NCBI RefSeq assembly: GCF_026241095.1
Contig: NZ_JAPFGB010000012.1
Coordinates: 124,001 to 188,000, forward strand
Direction: 5' to 3'
Source of the DNA: Saccharopolyspora sp. NFXS83
GTDB lineage: Bacteria; Actinomycetota; Actinomycetes; Mycobacteriales; Pseudonocardiaceae
Length of the DNA: 64,000 bases
Shown here: in pieces, positions 32,719 to 42,671 of the stretch
Position numbering within the stretch: the stretch's first letter is position 1
Layout of the letters: the number at the start of each line of letters is the position of its first letter
The notes under the pieces: generated by a model
What the model was told of the DNA's origin: nothing
What the model saw: the letters and a program-made list of their open reading frames with translations, nothing else
Databases searched by the model: none
Program-made: the position numbers and the translations under genes

Positions 32719-35379
32719 TCACGCCGGGGGCAGGGCCGCCAGGCGGGATTCGATCCGGGCGATGTCGGTCTGCGCCGTGTCGCGGCGGACCTTGATCTTC
32801 TCGACCACGTCGGCGGGCGCCTTGTCGGTGAAGGACGGGTTGCCGAGCTTCTTCTCGGTGCCCTCCAGCTCCTTGCGGGCCGCCGCGAGGTCCTTCTCCA
32901 GCCGCTTGCGCTCGGCCGCGATGTCAACCGCGCCGGAGAGGTCCAGCTCGACCGTCGCGGTCCCGCCGGTCAGGCCGATCTCCAGCGACGCCGAGGACGT
33001 GAAGTCCTCCCCCGGCTCGTTGAGCTTCGCCAGCGACCGCACCGCGGGCAGGTGCCCGGACAGCTCCAGCTCGTCCAGCCCGCCGAGGCGCGCGGCCACC
33101 CGCTGACCGGGCTTCAAGCCCTGGTCGGAGCGGAACCGGCGGATCTCGGTGATCAGCTTCTGGGCCGAGACGATGCGCTGCGCGGCGCCCTCGTCCGCGG
33201 GCGTGCCCGCGGCCTTCGGCCAGTCCGCGATGACCACGGACTCACGTCCGGTCAGCGTGGTCCACAGCGTCTCGGTGACGAACGGGATCGTCGGGTGCAG
33301 CAGGCGCAGCAGCACGTCGAGCACGTGACCGAGGACTTCGCGGGTGCGCTCGGCGCGGTCCCCGCAGCCGTCCATCTGGACCTTCGACAGCTCCACGTAC
33401 CAGTCGCAGAACTCGTCCCAGGTGAAGTGGTAGAGCGCCTCGGTGGACTTCGCGAACTGGAAGTCCTCCAGCAGTTCGTCCACGTCGGACGTGAGCTGGT
33501 CGGTGCGGTCCAGGATCCAGCGGTCCGCGTCGGTGAGCTCCGCGCGGTCCGGCAGCGCCGACGGCACGCGGGCACCGTTCATCAGCGCGAACTTGGTGGC
33601 GTTGAACAGCTTCGTGCAGAAGCTGCGCGACCCCGCGACCCACTCCTCGCTGATCGGCGCGTCCGCACCCGGGTTCGCGCCGCGCGCCAAGGTGAACCGC
33701 AGCGCGTCGGTGCCGTAGGTGTCCATCCACTCCAGCGGATCGACCGTGTTGCCCGCGGACTTCGACATCTTCTTGCCGTGCGCGTCGCGGACCATGCCGT
33801 GCAGCGCGATCACGTTGAACGGCGCCACGCCGTCCATCGCGTACAGGCCGAACATCATCATCCGGGCGACCCAGAAGAACAAGATGTCGTAGCCCGTGAC
33901 GAGCACGCTCGTCGGGTAGAACTTCGCCAGGTCCGCGGTCTGCTCCGGCCAGCCCATCGTGGAGAACGGCCACAGGCCCGACGAGAACCACGTGTCGAGC
34001 ACGTCCTCGTCCTGGCGCCAGCCGTCGCCCGAGGGCGGCTCCTCGTCGGGGCCGACGCAGACGACCTCGCCGTTCGGGCCGTACCAGATCGGGATCCGGT
34101 GGCCCCACCACAGCTGCCGCGAGATGGCCCAGTCGTGCAGGTTGTCGACCCAGTCGAAGTAGCGCTTGGCCATCTCCGGCGGGTGCACCGCGACCCGGCC
34201 GTCGCGGACCGCGTCGCCCGCGGCCTGCGCCAGCGGACCGACCTTGACGAACCACTGCAACGACAGCCGCGGCTCGATCGGCTCCTTGGAACGCGAGCTG
34301 TGGCCGACGCTGTGCAGGTAGGGGCGCTTCTCCGCGACGATGCGGTCCTGCTCGCGCAGCGCCTCGCGGACGGCGACGCGGGCCTCGAAGCGGTCCATGC
34401 CGTCGAACTCGGTGCCGGTGTGGGCGATGCGGCCCTGCTCGTCCATCACGGTGAGCATCGGCAGGTCGTGGCGCTGGCCGATCTCGAAGTCGTTCGGGTC
34501 GTGGGCGGGGGTCACCTTGACCGCGCCGGTGCCGAACTCGGGGTCCACGTGCTCGTCGGCGACGACCGGGATGGTGCGGCCGGTCAGCGGCAGCTCGACC
34601 CGAGTGCCGACCAGGTTCCGGTAGCGCTCGTCGTCCGGGTGCACCGCGATGGCGGTGTCACCGAGCATCGTCTCCACGCGGGTCGTGGCCACGATGATCT
34701 CGGAGTCGCCGGAGCCGTAGCGCATCGAGACGAGCTCGCCCTCGACCTCGCGGTGCTCCACCTCGATGTCGGAGATCGCCGAACGCATCGCGGGCGACCA
34801 GTTCACCAGACGCTCCGCCCGGTAGATCAGGCCGTCGTCGAAGAGCTTCTTGAAGATCGTCTGAACCGCGCGGGACAGCCCCGAGTCCATCGTGAAGCGC
34901 TCGCGGCTCCAGTCGACGCTGTCCCCGAGGCGGCGCATCTGGGACAGGATCGAGCCGCCGTGCTGCTCCTTCCACTCCCAGACCCGCTCCAGGAACTTCT
35001 CCCGGCCGAGCTCGCGGTGGTCGACGCCCTCCTCGCGGAGCTCCCGCTCCACCAGAGCTTGGACGGCGATGCTGGCGTGGTCCATGCCGGGCAGCCACAG
35101 CGCTTCGTAGCCCTGCATCCGGCGACGCCGCGTGAGCACGTCCATCAGGGTGTGCTCGAACGCGTGGCCGATGTGCAGGCTGCCGGTCACGTTCGGCGGC
35201 GGGATCACGATCGAGAACGGCGGCTTGTCGCTGGTCGCGTCGGCGGTGAAGTACTCGGCGGCTACCCAGCGCTGGTACAGCTCGGCCTCGACGTCGGCCG
35301 GGTTCCAGCTCGACGGAAGTTCACGGGGCTGTGCGGTCCCGGAGGAGGTCTCCGGGAGAGGGGCGCTGGTTTGTGTCAC
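32719..35379 (-). CDS. valS: Valyl-tRNA synthetase
   Basis: An 886-residue class I aminoacyl-tRNA synthetase. The ATP-site motifs are [17 protein letters not shown] (HIGH at about residues 58-61) and [10 protein letters not shown] (about 530). The editing domain lies between them ([18 protein letters not shown]) and the anticodon-binding and coiled-coil arm ([25 protein letters not shown]) form the C-terminus. Length is normal. ATG 35379 is divergent from the YdeP-like gene. It normally precedes folC directly. Confidence 0.98.
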   Translation of the reverse strand: MTQTSAPLPETSSGTAQPRELPSSWNPADVEAELYQRWVAAEYFTADATSDKPPFSIVIPPPNVTGSLHIGHAFEHTLMDVLTRRRRMQGYEALWLPGMDHASIAVQALVERELREEGVDHRELGREKFLERVWEWKEQHGGSILSQMRRLGDSVDWSRERFTMDSGLSRAVQTIFKKLFDDGLIYRAERLVNWSPAMRSAISDIEVEHREVEGELVSMRYGSGDSEIIVATTRVETMLGDTAIAVHPDDERYRNLVGTRVELPLTGRTIPVVADEHVDPEFGTGAVKVTPAHDPNDFEIGQRHDLPMLTVMDEQGRIAHTGTEFDGMDRFEARVAVREALREQDRIVAEKRPYLHSVGHSSRSKEPIEPRLSLQWFVKVGPLAQAAGDAVRDGRVAVHPPEMAKRYFDWVDNLHDWAISRQLWWGHRIPIWYGPNGEVVCVGPDEEPPSGDGWRQDEDVLDTWFSSGLWPFSTMGWPEQTADLAKFYPTSVLVTGYDILFFWVARMMMFGLYAMDGVAPFNVIALHGMVRDAHGKKMSKSAGNTVDPLEWMDTYGTDALRFTLARGANPGADAPISEEWVAGSRSFCTKLFNATKFALMNGARVPSALPDRAELTDADRWILDRTDQLTSDVDELLEDFQFAKSTEALYHFTWDEFCDWYVELSKVQMDGCGDRAERTREVLGHVLDVLLRLLHPTIPFVTETLWTTLTGRESVVIADWPKAAGTPADEGAAQRIVSAQKLITEIRRFRSDQGLKPGQRVAARLGGLDELELSGHLPAVRSLAKLNEPGEDFTSSASLEIGLTGGTATVELDLSGAVDIAAERKRLEKDLAAARKELEGTEKKLGNPSFTDKAPADVVEKIKVRRDTAQTDIARIESRLAALPPA

Positions 35380-35496
35380 GCACCGATTCTACGAACCGCC
35401 TTCAGCCGACTTACCGGGCCTCACCTCCCGCGTTGCGCCGGCCGTGTGAACCACGCCACGCGGGGAGTGCTCCCGCGACCATGAAGGAGGACCCTG

Positions 35497-37839
35497 GTGG
35501 CCATGTCGCGCAAAGCCCCCGAACAGGACATCGACGAGTCGGCGCTGTCCACCCACGACCCGAAGGACCACGCCGCAGGCGTCAAGGCGGTGATGGTGTC
35601 GCTGCGCCGCAGCTGGGAACAGATGGGCGCGGGTCGCACGATCAAGACGTTGCCGCTGCTCAACCAGCGTTCCGGCTTCGACTGCCCGGGCTGCGCGTGG
35701 CCGGACCCGCGCGAGGCCGACGGGGACAAGCGCAGCGTCGCCGAGTTCTGCGAGAACGGCGCGAAGGCAGTGGCCGAGGAGGCCACCACCCGGCGGGTCG
35801 ACGCGGACTTCTTCGCGCGGCATTCGATCGAGGAGCTCGCGGGCAAGTCGGAGTACTGGCTCGGGCAGCAGGGGCGCCTGACCCAGCCGATGATCAAGCA
35901 GTCCGGCGACACCCACTACCGGCCGATCGGCTGGGACGGGGCGCTCGACGTCGTCGCGGAGGGGCTGCGCGAGCTGAACTCCCCGGACGAGGCGGCCTTC
36001 TACACCTCCGGGCGCACCAGCAACGAGGCCGCGTTCCTGTACCAACTGCTGGTGCGCAGCTTCGGCACGAACAACCTGCCGGACTGCTCGAACATGTGCC
36101 ACGAGTCCTCCGGTTCGGCGCTGACCGAGACCATCGGCATCGGCAAGGGCTCGGTGTCGCTGGCCGACGTCGAGCACGCCGACCTGGTCATGGTGGTGGG
36201 GCAGAACCCGGGCACCAACCACCCGCGGATGCTCTCCACCTTGGAGAAGGTCAAGGGCCACGGCGGCAAGATCATCGCGGTGAACCCGCTGCCCGAGGCC
36301 GGGCTGATGCGGTTCAAGAACCCGCAGAACGTGCGCGGCGTCGCCGGCAAGGGCACCGCTCTGTGCGACGAGTTCGCCCAGATCCGCATCGGCGGCGACC
36401 TCGCGCTGTTCAAGGCGCTGACCGCGCTGCTGGCGCAGGCCGAGCAGGACGCCCCAGGCACCGTGCTGGACCGCGAGTTCATCGAGCAGCACACCCACGG
36501 CTTCGACGAGTTCTTCGCGCAGGCCACCGACATCGACTGGGACGCGACGCTCACGGCCACCGCGCTGTCCCGCGAGCAGATCGAGACGATCGCGCGGATG
36601 CTCATCGAATCCGAGCGGACCGTGATCTGCTGGGCGATGGGCCTCACCCAGCAGAAGAAGGCCGTGCCGACGATCCGCGAAGCCGTCAACCTGCTGCTGC
36701 TGCGCGGCATGATCGGCAAGCCGGGTGCGGGCGTGTGCCCGGTCCGCGGCCACTCCAACGTGCAAGGCGACCGGACGATGGGCATCTGGGAGAAGATGCC
36801 GGAGCCGTTCATGGCCGCGATGGAAGCCGAGTTCGGCATCCCCATGCCGCGCAAGCACGGCTACGACACCGTGGACGCGCTGCACGCCATGCAGGCCGGT
36901 GAGGTGAAGGCGTTCTTCGCCGTGGGCGGCAACTTCGTGTCCGCCACCCCGGACACCGCGGGCACCGAGCGGGCGCTGCGCGGCTGCGGGCTCACCGTGC
37001 AGGTCTCCACGAAGCTCAACCGCTCGCACGCGGTCGTGGGCGACACGGCGCTGATCCTGCCGACGCTGGGCCGCACCGAGCGCGACGTGCAGGCGTCCGG
37101 GCCGCAGTTCGTCACCGTCGAGGACTCGATGTCGGTCGTGCACGCCTCCCGAGGCAGGCTCGAACCGGCGTCGGACGCCCTGCTCTCCGAGGTCGCGATC
37201 ATCTCCCGGCTGGCCCGGAAGCTGCTCGGCGACGGGCACCCGGTGCGCTGGGAGGAGTTCGAGAAGGACTACGACGCGGTGCGCAGGCACATCGCCGAGG
37301 TGGTGCCCGGCTGCACCGACTACAACGCGAAGGTCCGCGAACCGGACGGCTTCGTGCTGCCGCACCCGCCGCGGGACAGCCGCACGTTCACCACCACCAC
37401 CGGCAAGGCGAACTTCACGGTGAACGAGCCGCAGCCGCTGGTGCTGCCGGAGGGCAGGCTGCTGCTGCAGACGCTGCGCAGCCACGACCAGTACAACACC
37501 ACGATCTACGGGCTCTCGGACCGCTACCGCGGCATCGAGGACGCCCGCCGCGTGGTCATGGTCAACGAGAAGGACATCGCCGCGCTCGGTTTCGCCGACG
37601 GCGACCTGGTGAACCTCGTCTCCGAGTGGCCCGGCGAGCCCGGCCCCACCGGAGAGTCCACTGTGGAGGAACGGCGCGCGGGGCGGTTCCGCATCGTCGC
37701 CTACCCCACGGCTCGTGACTGCGCCGCCGCCTACTACCCGGAGGCGAACCCGCTGGTACCGCTGGGTTCGGTGGCGGAGAAGTCCAACACCCCGGTCTCC
37801 AAGGCGATCATCATCCGCCTGGAACGGGTCACCGACTGA
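35497..37839 (+). CDS. FdhF/YdeP-family molybdopterin oxidoreductase
   Basis: A 780-residue molybdenum enzyme of the formate dehydrogenase alpha-subunit superfamily (YdeP/FdhF group). Near the N-terminus FDCPGCAWPDP supplies a two-cysteine motif; TSGRTSNEAAFLYQLL and CSNMCHESSG (near residue 200) mark the molybdopterin site, and the C-terminal domain includes DGDLVNLVSEW. The usual four-cysteine Fe-S motif of catalytic Fdh is not seen. GTG 35497 follows AAGGAGG by six bases. The substrate of this group is unsettled; acid resistance has been proposed for E. coli YdeP. The maturation factor fdhD lies 5 kb downstream on the same strand. Confidence 0.88.
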   Translation: MAMSRKAPEQDIDESALSTHDPKDHAAGVKAVMVSLRRSWEQMGAGRTIKTLPLLNQRSGFDCPGCAWPDPREADGDKRSVAEFCENGAKAVAEEATTRRVDADFFARHSIEELAGKSEYWLGQQGRLTQPMIKQSGDTHYRPIGWDGALDVVAEGLRELNSPDEAAFYTSGRTSNEAAFLYQLLVRSFGTNNLPDCSNMCHESSGSALTETIGIGKGSVSLADVEHADLVMVVGQNPGTNHPRMLSTLEKVKGHGGKIIAVNPLPEAGLMRFKNPQNVRGVAGKGTALCDEFAQIRIGGDLALFKALTALLAQAEQDAPGTVLDREFIEQHTHGFDEFFAQATDIDWDATLTATALSREQIETIARMLIESERTVICWAMGLTQQKKAVPTIREAVNLLLLRGMIGKPGAGVCPVRGHSNVQGDRTMGIWEKMPEPFMAAMEAEFGIPMPRKHGYDTVDALHAMQAGEVKAFFAVGGNFVSATPDTAGTERALRGCGLTVQVSTKLNRSHAVVGDTALILPTLGRTERDVQASGPQFVTVEDSMSVVHASRGRLEPASDALLSEVAIISRLARKLLGDGHPVRWEEFEKDYDAVRRHIAEVVPGCTDYNAKVREPDGFVLPHPPRDSRTFTTTTGKANFTVNEPQPLVLPEGRLLLQTLRSHDQYNTTIYGLSDRYRGIEDARRVVMVNEKDIAALGFADGDLVNLVSEWPGEPGPTGESTVEERRAGRFRIVAYPTARDCAAAYYPEANPLVPLGSVAEKSNTPVSKAIIIRLERVTD

Positions 37840-37935
37840 CACCCCGGCAGGTCGCGCGGTGGCACCTCGACCGCCCACCACCGCGCGACCTGCCGGAGAT
37901 CGACTCGCCCCCACGGCGATCGCGAACCCGCGCAT

Positions 37936-38166
37936 CACGGCCGAAGGCCGTGCCTTTGCGGCGAAGCCGTGCAGTGGGCGAGCGAAGCAAAGCCTGCCTT
38001 GCGGCCGAAGGCCGTGCCTGTAAAGCGCGAAGCGCTTTAGCCCACGTCGAAAAGCCGCTCACCCGCGGGTTCTCAGCTGTCTTCTCGCCAGGACGGCTTT
38101 TTCCCTCGTGGCGGAGCCACTCGGGAAAAAGATCCCGCAGCGAGAAGGACGCTGAAGTTCCGCCAC
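37936..38166. repeat. Modular palindromic repeat, copy B
   Basis: Same order of modules as copy A: GGCCGAAGGCC twice, hairpin AAAGCGC/GCGCTTT (38022-38038), AGCCCACGTCGAAAAGCCG, then outer arms 38072-38088 and 38140-38156 and inner hairpin 38097-38131, both with several mismatches. It follows the YdeP-like gene. The region 37840-38232 holds nothing else recognisable. Confidence 0.85.
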
Positions 38167-38232
38167 GGAACCACCCGAGCAGAACGAGCCGTCCAAGCAA
38201 GGGATCGGCACGGGCGGGGCGCGCGTCCGAGG

Positions 38233-38562
38233 TCACCGCCCGTGCCGATCGGGCCCGATCGCCGTCCCACGGGGGGACAACGTGCCGCGGCACGACGCTC
38301 GGACCGGCATCCGGTGCCCCAGCAGAACGCTCAGGACACCGGTGGTGCGGCGAGCGGGACGCGGAAGCGTCGCGAGGCACCAGGGGCACGGGCGGGCCAG
38401 TGGCCGCGACATCTCCGCGGTCAGCACGACCAGGCCGCACAGCGCCCGGTACAGCCCTCGTCCCCTGGCCAACCCCTCGGCCATCTCGACATCCCCCACG
38501 AAGTGGTCACGTCCATCGTGGACATCGGTCACCCGGACCGGCCGATCACCTCGTCGCCGCAT
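38233..38562 (-). CDS. Small cysteine-rich protein divergent from XRE-TPR regulator
   Basis: A 109-residue reading frame from ATG 38562 with coherent G/C-ending codons. The central part GLYRALCGLVVL followed by ARPCPWCLATL gives a C...CxxC arrangement reminiscent of small actinobacterial proteins that sit beside XRE regulators and may bind zinc. The N-terminal DHFVGDVEMAEGLARGRG is polar. GTG codons downstream could also serve as start; no clear ribosome binding site is visible. It is divergent from the regulator at 38755 with an operator-like palindrome between them. Confidence 0.55.
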   Translation of the reverse strand: MRRRGDRPVRVTDVHDGRDHFVGDVEMAEGLARGRGLYRALCGLVVLTAEMSRPLARPCPWCLATLPRPARRTTGVLSVLLGHRMPVRASCRGTLSPRGTAIGPDRHGR

Positions 38563-38719
38563 ACCCACAGCATCGGCACCGCCGCGCCGGCGCAACAGGG
38601 AACACCTCGGGGCAACCCGGGGAACGTGCCGAAACATCCGGTGGCCTCGGCGATTGGCCTACCCGCCGGGGCCGTTCAGGGCAACTTGGGGCAAGATCGG
38701 CGACTGTGTGGAATTGAGT

Positions 38720-38736
38720 GGATACACTCTGTATCC
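38720..38736. promoter_or_regulatory. Operator-like inverted repeat upstream of XRE-TPR regulator
   Basis: GGATAC-ACTCT-GTATCC is a perfect 6-bp inverted repeat with a 5-bp spacer in an AT-richer patch, ending three bases before the GGGAGG ribosome binding site. Its position suits autoregulation by the downstream helix-turn-helix protein. Confidence 0.55.
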
Positions 38737-38754
38737 GTTGGGAGGCTGATCAAC

Positions 38755-39981
38755 ATGTCCCGCACCCCCCACGACCGGCGCCGACCGGAGCGCAACGAGC
38801 GGCTTCGCCGCGCCCGCGAAGCGCAGCCCTCACGCCTGGCGCCCGGCGAACCGCTGTCCCGCGCCGAACTCGCCGCCGCGGTCAACGGCTACCTGCTGGA
38901 GACGACGGGCAAGCGCTACGACCTCGACGCGCACCACGTGGCCAAGTGGGAACGCGGCGCGGTGCGCTGGCCGACCGCCGCCTACCGCGCCGCGTTGCGC
39001 GCGGTGCTGGGCGCGGCCGACGACGCCACCCTCGGATTCCGCCCCAGAGGCTCGCTCGCCCCGCCGTCGACTCCGGGCACCGGGATGCCCGCCACCAGCG
39101 TCGAGGCGATCCGAGTCGTGTCGGCCTCGTTCCAGTCCGCTGACCGGCGCGTCGGGGGCGGCAACCTCTACGAGACCGTGCGGCACTACTTCAACACCGT
39201 CGTCATGCCGCTGGTGCAGCAGAAGCAGGACAACGCGGACGTGCTGTCCGCGGCGGCCTCGATGATCGAACTCGCCGGGTGGATGGCGCACGACAGCGGC
39301 AACGACGTGCCCGCGCGGGAGCACTTCCTCACCGCGTACCGGCTCGCCTCCGCCGCCGCCAACCACGCGCTGGTGGCGAACGTCTGCGCGTCGCTGTCCC
39401 ACCTGTCCACCGAGATGCGCCAGTCGAAGGCCGCCGCGGACTACGCGCTCAACGGGCTCACCCACACCATGAACACGGAGGGCACCGGCCGTCTCGTGAC
39501 GCGGCTGCACGCGCTGCACGCCAGGGCCTTAGCCCTGCAGGGCGACCGGGCGGGCACCGAGCACCAGCTCGCCTTCGCCCAGGAACGCCTGGCGCGCAAC
39601 GACGACGCATGTCCCTGGATCGCCCCGTTCGACCACGCTTCGCTGGCCAGCGAGACCACCGAGTGCTGGCGCAGCCTCGGCGACCTGCGCCGAGGTGAGC
39701 TGCACGCGCGCGAAGCCGTGCAGCTGCGGCCGTCCGAGCGGGTGCGCAGCCGGGCGCTGAGCCTGCTGGCGCTGGCGCAGGTGCTCTCCGACGCCGGCCG
39801 CCACGACGAGGCCGCGGACACCGGGACCACCGTGCTCGTCGAGGCGAGCGCGCTGTCGTCGGCGCGCGTGCACGGCAGGCTCGACGAGCTGGCGACCTCG
39901 CTGCTGCCGCACCACCGGGTTCCCGGCGTGGCCGACTTCTTCGCCGCACGCGCCGCGTACCCGCTCCGCGACTCCGCTTGA
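38755..39981 (+). CDS. XRE-type regulator with TPR-like C-terminal domain
   Basis: A 408-residue protein. The first 85 residues carry a helix-turn-helix of the kind seen in actinobacterial XRE/TPR regulators (LSRAELAAAVNGYLLETTGKRY, HHVAKWERGAVRWP). The remaining 300 residues are alpha-helical repeats (AGWMAHDSGNDVPAREHFLTAYRLA; ALSLLALAQVLSDAGRHDEA) typical of TPR or SMI-type sensor domains. ATG 38755 has GGGAGG nine bases upstream. It is followed immediately by a NUDIX gene whose ribosome binding site overlaps its stop, so the two form an operon. Confidence 0.85.
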   Translation: MSRTPHDRRRPERNERLRRAREAQPSRLAPGEPLSRAELAAAVNGYLLETTGKRYDLDAHHVAKWERGAVRWPTAAYRAALRAVLGAADDATLGFRPRGSLAPPSTPGTGMPATSVEAIRVVSASFQSADRRVGGGNLYETVRHYFNTVVMPLVQQKQDNADVLSAAASMIELAGWMAHDSGNDVPAREHFLTAYRLASAAANHALVANVCASLSHLSTEMRQSKAAADYALNGLTHTMNTEGTGRLVTRLHALHARALALQGDRAGTEHQLAFAQERLARNDDACPWIAPFDHASLASETTECWRSLGDLRRGELHAREAVQLRPSERVRSRALSLLALAQVLSDAGRHDEAADTGTTVLVEASALSSARVHGRLDELATSLLPHHRVPGVADFFAARAAYPLRDSA

Positions 39982-39991
39982 GGAGGACCGT

Positions 39992-40474
39992 CTGGAGCCG
40001 AGTTCCGCGCAGGACGCCCACCTCGCGCAAGGCAACGCCCGGCAGGCCCGCAAGCGGGTCGCCGCCGACGTGCTGGTGCGCGACCGGCACGACCACGTGC
40101 TGCTTGTCGACCCGAGCTACAAGGACTACTGGGACCTGCCCGGCGGCATGGCCGAGGCCAACGAGTCGCCCCGCCGCGCCGCGGTGCGCGAGGTGAACGA
40201 GGAGCTGGGCCTGAGCCTGTCGGTGGGTCGCCCGCTGCTGATCGACTGGGTGCGCCCGCACGGCCCGTGGGACGACCAGCTGCTGTTCATCTTCGACGGC
40301 GGACGGTTGCACCCGGACAGCGTCGAGGCGCTGCGGATCTCGGACCCGGAGATCACCCGCTTCCGGTTCGTCCCGGCCGTGCAGGCCAGGGCGTTGCTGC
40401 GGCCCGACATGTACGACCGGCTACGACGGGCGCAGCACGCCCTGCACTCGGAACGCACCTCCTACGTCGAATGA
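39992..40474 (+). CDS. NUDIX hydrolase, probable CTG start
   Basis: A NUDIX pyrophosphohydrolase with a complete NUDIX box (GGMAEANESPRRAAVREVNEEL, glycine near residue 50 of the long form; box is GX5EX7REVXEEXG). AGGAGG at 39981-39986 is followed at normal spacing by CTG 39992, in frame, giving 160 residues, a usual family length; the first ATG-like alternative is GTG 40070, which would cut the first strand. The box is intact, so hydrolysis of a nucleoside diphosphate derivative is likely. It is coupled to the XRE-TPR gene upstream, as often found in actinomycetes. Confidence 0.85.
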   Translation: MEPSSAQDAHLAQGNARQARKRVAADVLVRDRHDHVLLVDPSYKDYWDLPGGMAEANESPRRAAVREVNEELGLSLSVGRPLLIDWVRPHGPWDDQLLFIFDGGRLHPDSVEALRISDPEITRFRFVPAVQARALLRPDMYDRLRRAQHALHSERTSYVE

Positions 40475-40503
40475 TCGGAGGCGCCGGGCGCCGAACCCCG
40501 GTC

Positions 40504-41409
40504 TTAACCGGCCGACTTCGGCAGTCGCCCGAAGTCGGCGCCGTCGTCGTGGACATCCGCCCAGGGATCGGCTTTCCGCGCCACCCGGCGCGGCAGGTTC
40601 CCGAGCCCGTAGGTCTGAGGAGCGGCCTTGGACAACTCCGCGAACTCCAGCGGCGTCGCAGCCGGTGCGCCGTCGCGGGCCCGCAGCGAATACGGCGCGA
40701 TCATCGTCTGCCCGTAGGCGTTGCGGCCGACGTCGAGGAAGAGGCGGTCCCCACGGCGGTCCTTGCGCTGCTCGGTGGTCAACCGGCCGGGGTCGTCGCG
40801 CACCGCGTCCTGCGCCAGTTCCCGCACCGCCGCGCGGACCTCGTCGAAAGCGCGCCGCCCGGCCAGCGGTGCCACCACGTGGAAGCCCTTGCCTCCCGTC
40901 GCCTGCAGGTACGGCTCCAGGCCGGCGTCGGTGAACCGGTCCCGGAATACGCGCACCACGGCGCGCAGCTCACCCACGTCGAAACCGGGCGGCGGGTCGA
41001 GGTCCACCACGACCAGCAGCGGCCGGTCCAGGTCGTCCACCGGCGCCAAACCCACGTGGAACTCCAAGCAGGCCTGCGCCGCCAGGTAGACCAAGGTCGG
41101 GGCGTCGTCGCAAACGACGTGGTGCACCGGTTCCGCCGAGCCGCGCCGCGGGACGGACTCCACCCGCACCCAGTCCGGGAAGTGGCGCGAAGCCTCCTTC
41201 TGGAAGAAGCCCTCCGAACCCACCCCGTCCGGGAAACGCCGCAGCGTCAGCGGTTTCCCGCGCAGGTGCGGCAGCATCCGGTCGGCGATCCGCCGGTAGT
41301 GGTCGGCGACGTCCCGCTTGCGGTAGCCCTCGCCGGGGTACAGCACCTTGTCCGGGTGGGTGAGGTCGACTCTCCTGCCCCCGACCTCCAGCAGTTCCGC
41401 GTCGGCCAC
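40504..41409 (-). CDS. ligD: LigD-type DNA repair polymerase/primase domain, stand-alone
   Basis: A 301-residue archaeo-eukaryotic primase-like polymerase of the bacterial NHEJ type. It has LTHPDKVLYPGEGYRKRDV at the start, the metal site VVVDLDPPPGFD (near residue 140), ATGGKGFHVVAPL (near 177) and the RLFLDVGRNAYGQTMIAPYSLRA-type end (broken here for length). In classical LigD this is fused to ligase and phosphoesterase domains; here it is a separate gene five bases after the phosphoesterase gene. It would fill or add nucleotides at double-strand break ends. No Ku gene is in the window. Confidence 0.9.
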   Translation of the reverse strand: MADAELLEVGGRRVDLTHPDKVLYPGEGYRKRDVADHYRRIADRMLPHLRGKPLTLRRFPDGVGSEGFFQKEASRHFPDWVRVESVPRRGSAEPVHHVVCDDAPTLVYLAAQACLEFHVGLAPVDDLDRPLLVVVDLDPPPGFDVGELRAVVRVFRDRFTDAGLEPYLQATGGKGFHVVAPLAGRRAFDEVRAAVRELAQDAVRDDPGRLTTEQRKDRRGDRLFLDVGRNAYGQTMIAPYSLRARDGAPAATPLEFAELSKAAPQTYGLGNLPRRVARKADPWADVHDDGADFGRLPKSAG

Positions 41410-41414
41410 CGCGC

Positions 41415-42005
41415 TCAGCGCTCCCGGTCGGCGTCGGCGGCCACGTCGTCGTTGGTGCGCCCGCTGAGCACCGATTCCGGGCGTCCGCGAGCCGGATCGC
41501 CGCCGCGGTCGGCGCCCTCGTCGTCCACCTTCACCAGCAGCCACTGCTCCCGGCCGCGCATCGGCGTGCGGGTCAAGGCGAAAGCGCCGGTGAGCTTCGC
41601 GCCCTCCAGCCACACCTTCACGTGCCCGCGTTCGAGCGCGTCGTCCACGTCGATCGGCGCGCCGCGGTGCTCGGTCAGGTTCCGATACGGCCCGGTGTCC
41701 CACACCACGACGGTGCCCGCCCCGTCCCCCTCCGGGATGACGCCTTCGAAGGACGCGTAGTCCAGCGGGTGGTCTTCGGTGGGCGTGGCCAGCCGCTTCT
41801 GCCCCGGGTCCGTCGACGGCCCCTTCGGCACCGCCCACGACTTGAGGACGTCACCGACCTCCAACCGGAAGTCGAAGTGCGTCGTCGACGCTTCGTGGCG
41901 CTGCACCACGAAGCGGGAGCGCGCTGCCGCGGACCCGCCGGACGGTTCGCCGGACTTCGCCAGGTCCCGCTTGCCCCGGTACTCGTCGAGCCGGTCTCGT
42001 GCCAT
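41415..42005 (-). CDS. LigD-type 3'-phosphoesterase domain protein, stand-alone
   Basis: A 196-residue end-processing enzyme that removes 3' phosphates or terminal ribonucleotides at DNA breaks. The catalytic segment is VQRHEASTTHFDFRLEV then LKSWAVPKGPSTDP (residues about 33-65), with HPLDYASFEGVIPEG and WDTGPYRN later, all hallmarks of LigD PE domains. ATG 42005 begins MARDRLDEYRGKRD, a typical PE start. The last 35 residues are polar and variable. It is the first gene of a two-gene unit with the polymerase. Confidence 0.92.
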   Translation of the reverse strand: MARDRLDEYRGKRDLAKSGEPSGGSAAARSRFVVQRHEASTTHFDFRLEVGDVLKSWAVPKGPSTDPGQKRLATPTEDHPLDYASFEGVIPEGDGAGTVVVWDTGPYRNLTEHRGAPIDVDDALERGHVKVWLEGAKLTGAFALTRTPMRGREQWLLVKVDDEGADRGGDPARGRPESVLSGRTNDDVAADADRER

Positions 42006-42071
42006 GCCGGAGCCGTACCCGGCGCCACAGCCGACCACACCCGGCGGCTCCGGCCGTCCGAACCGCAGCGA

Positions 42072-42671
42072 TCAGCTGCACTGCCAGAGGAAACGTCCCT
42101 GCCCGGTGGACTCGTCGAGGAACGCGTACCCCACCCCGGCATCGCCGAAGTTCACGTCGAACGGCAGGTCGCCCGCGGTGTCGAACTGCCCGATGAACCG
42201 GAACGGCTCGCCGGGCGACTCGTCGCCCTGCAACCACTGCGGCGCCCCGAACAGCCTGGTGGCGAAGTCGTCCACGTCGACCTCGCCGTCGAACGGCTCG
42301 GTCTCCACCCGGTGGTCCGGTCCGAACGTCGGCCCCTTCGCGATCGTCGCGACCGGGTAGAACTCCGCGGGCTCACCGGGCTGCGCGAAGAACGCGTTCT
42401 CCCCGCCGTCCGGCTCGAAGGTGTCCACGACGTCCTCGTAGTCCTCCGGGTAGTCCTCGGTCAGGAACAGGTAGGCCAGCCGCACCTGCTCACCCGGCAG
42501 CCGGATCTGCCCGAGGAAGCGCATCGGCCTGCCGAGGGCCGCGGACATCGGCCACGCCGGGGCTTGCAGCCACACCGGTTGGCCGCCGAACTTCGTGACG
42601 GGTTCCTGGATGGGCACGTCCGACTCGACGAAGCGGAGGCTCAGGCGGGGTTGTGCACTGCTGTCGGGCAT
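42072..42671 (-). CDS. DUF1963 family protein
   Basis: A 199-residue cytosolic protein with [24 protein letters not shown] and FIGQFDTA repeats characteristic of DUF1963/YwqG proteins. A duplicated strand pattern (LGQIRLP...FRFIGQFD) fits the fold. No enzymatic role is established; relatives sit near polymorphic toxin immunity genes, but no toxin is seen here. It is divergent from fdhD. Confidence 0.8.
   Translation of the reverse strand: MPDSSAQPRLSLRFVESDVPIQEPVTKFGGQPVWLQAPAWPMSAALGRPMRFLGQIRLPGEQVRLAYLFLTEDYPEDYEDVVDTFEPDGGENAFFAQPGEPAEFYPVATIAKGPTFGPDHRVETEPFDGEVDVDDFATRLFGAPQWLQGDESPGEPFRFIGQFDTAGDLPFDVNFGDAGVGYAFLDESTGQGRFLWQCS

Noticed and set aside
37829-38440. 203-codon minus-strand frame over repeat copy B
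   Set aside because: It runs through the palindromic repeat and conflicts with the better frame at 38233-38562.
41415-42038. Upstream start extending the LigD phosphoesterase by 11 residues
   Set aside because: The internal ATG at 42005 gives the conserved MARDRLDEYRGKRD start.
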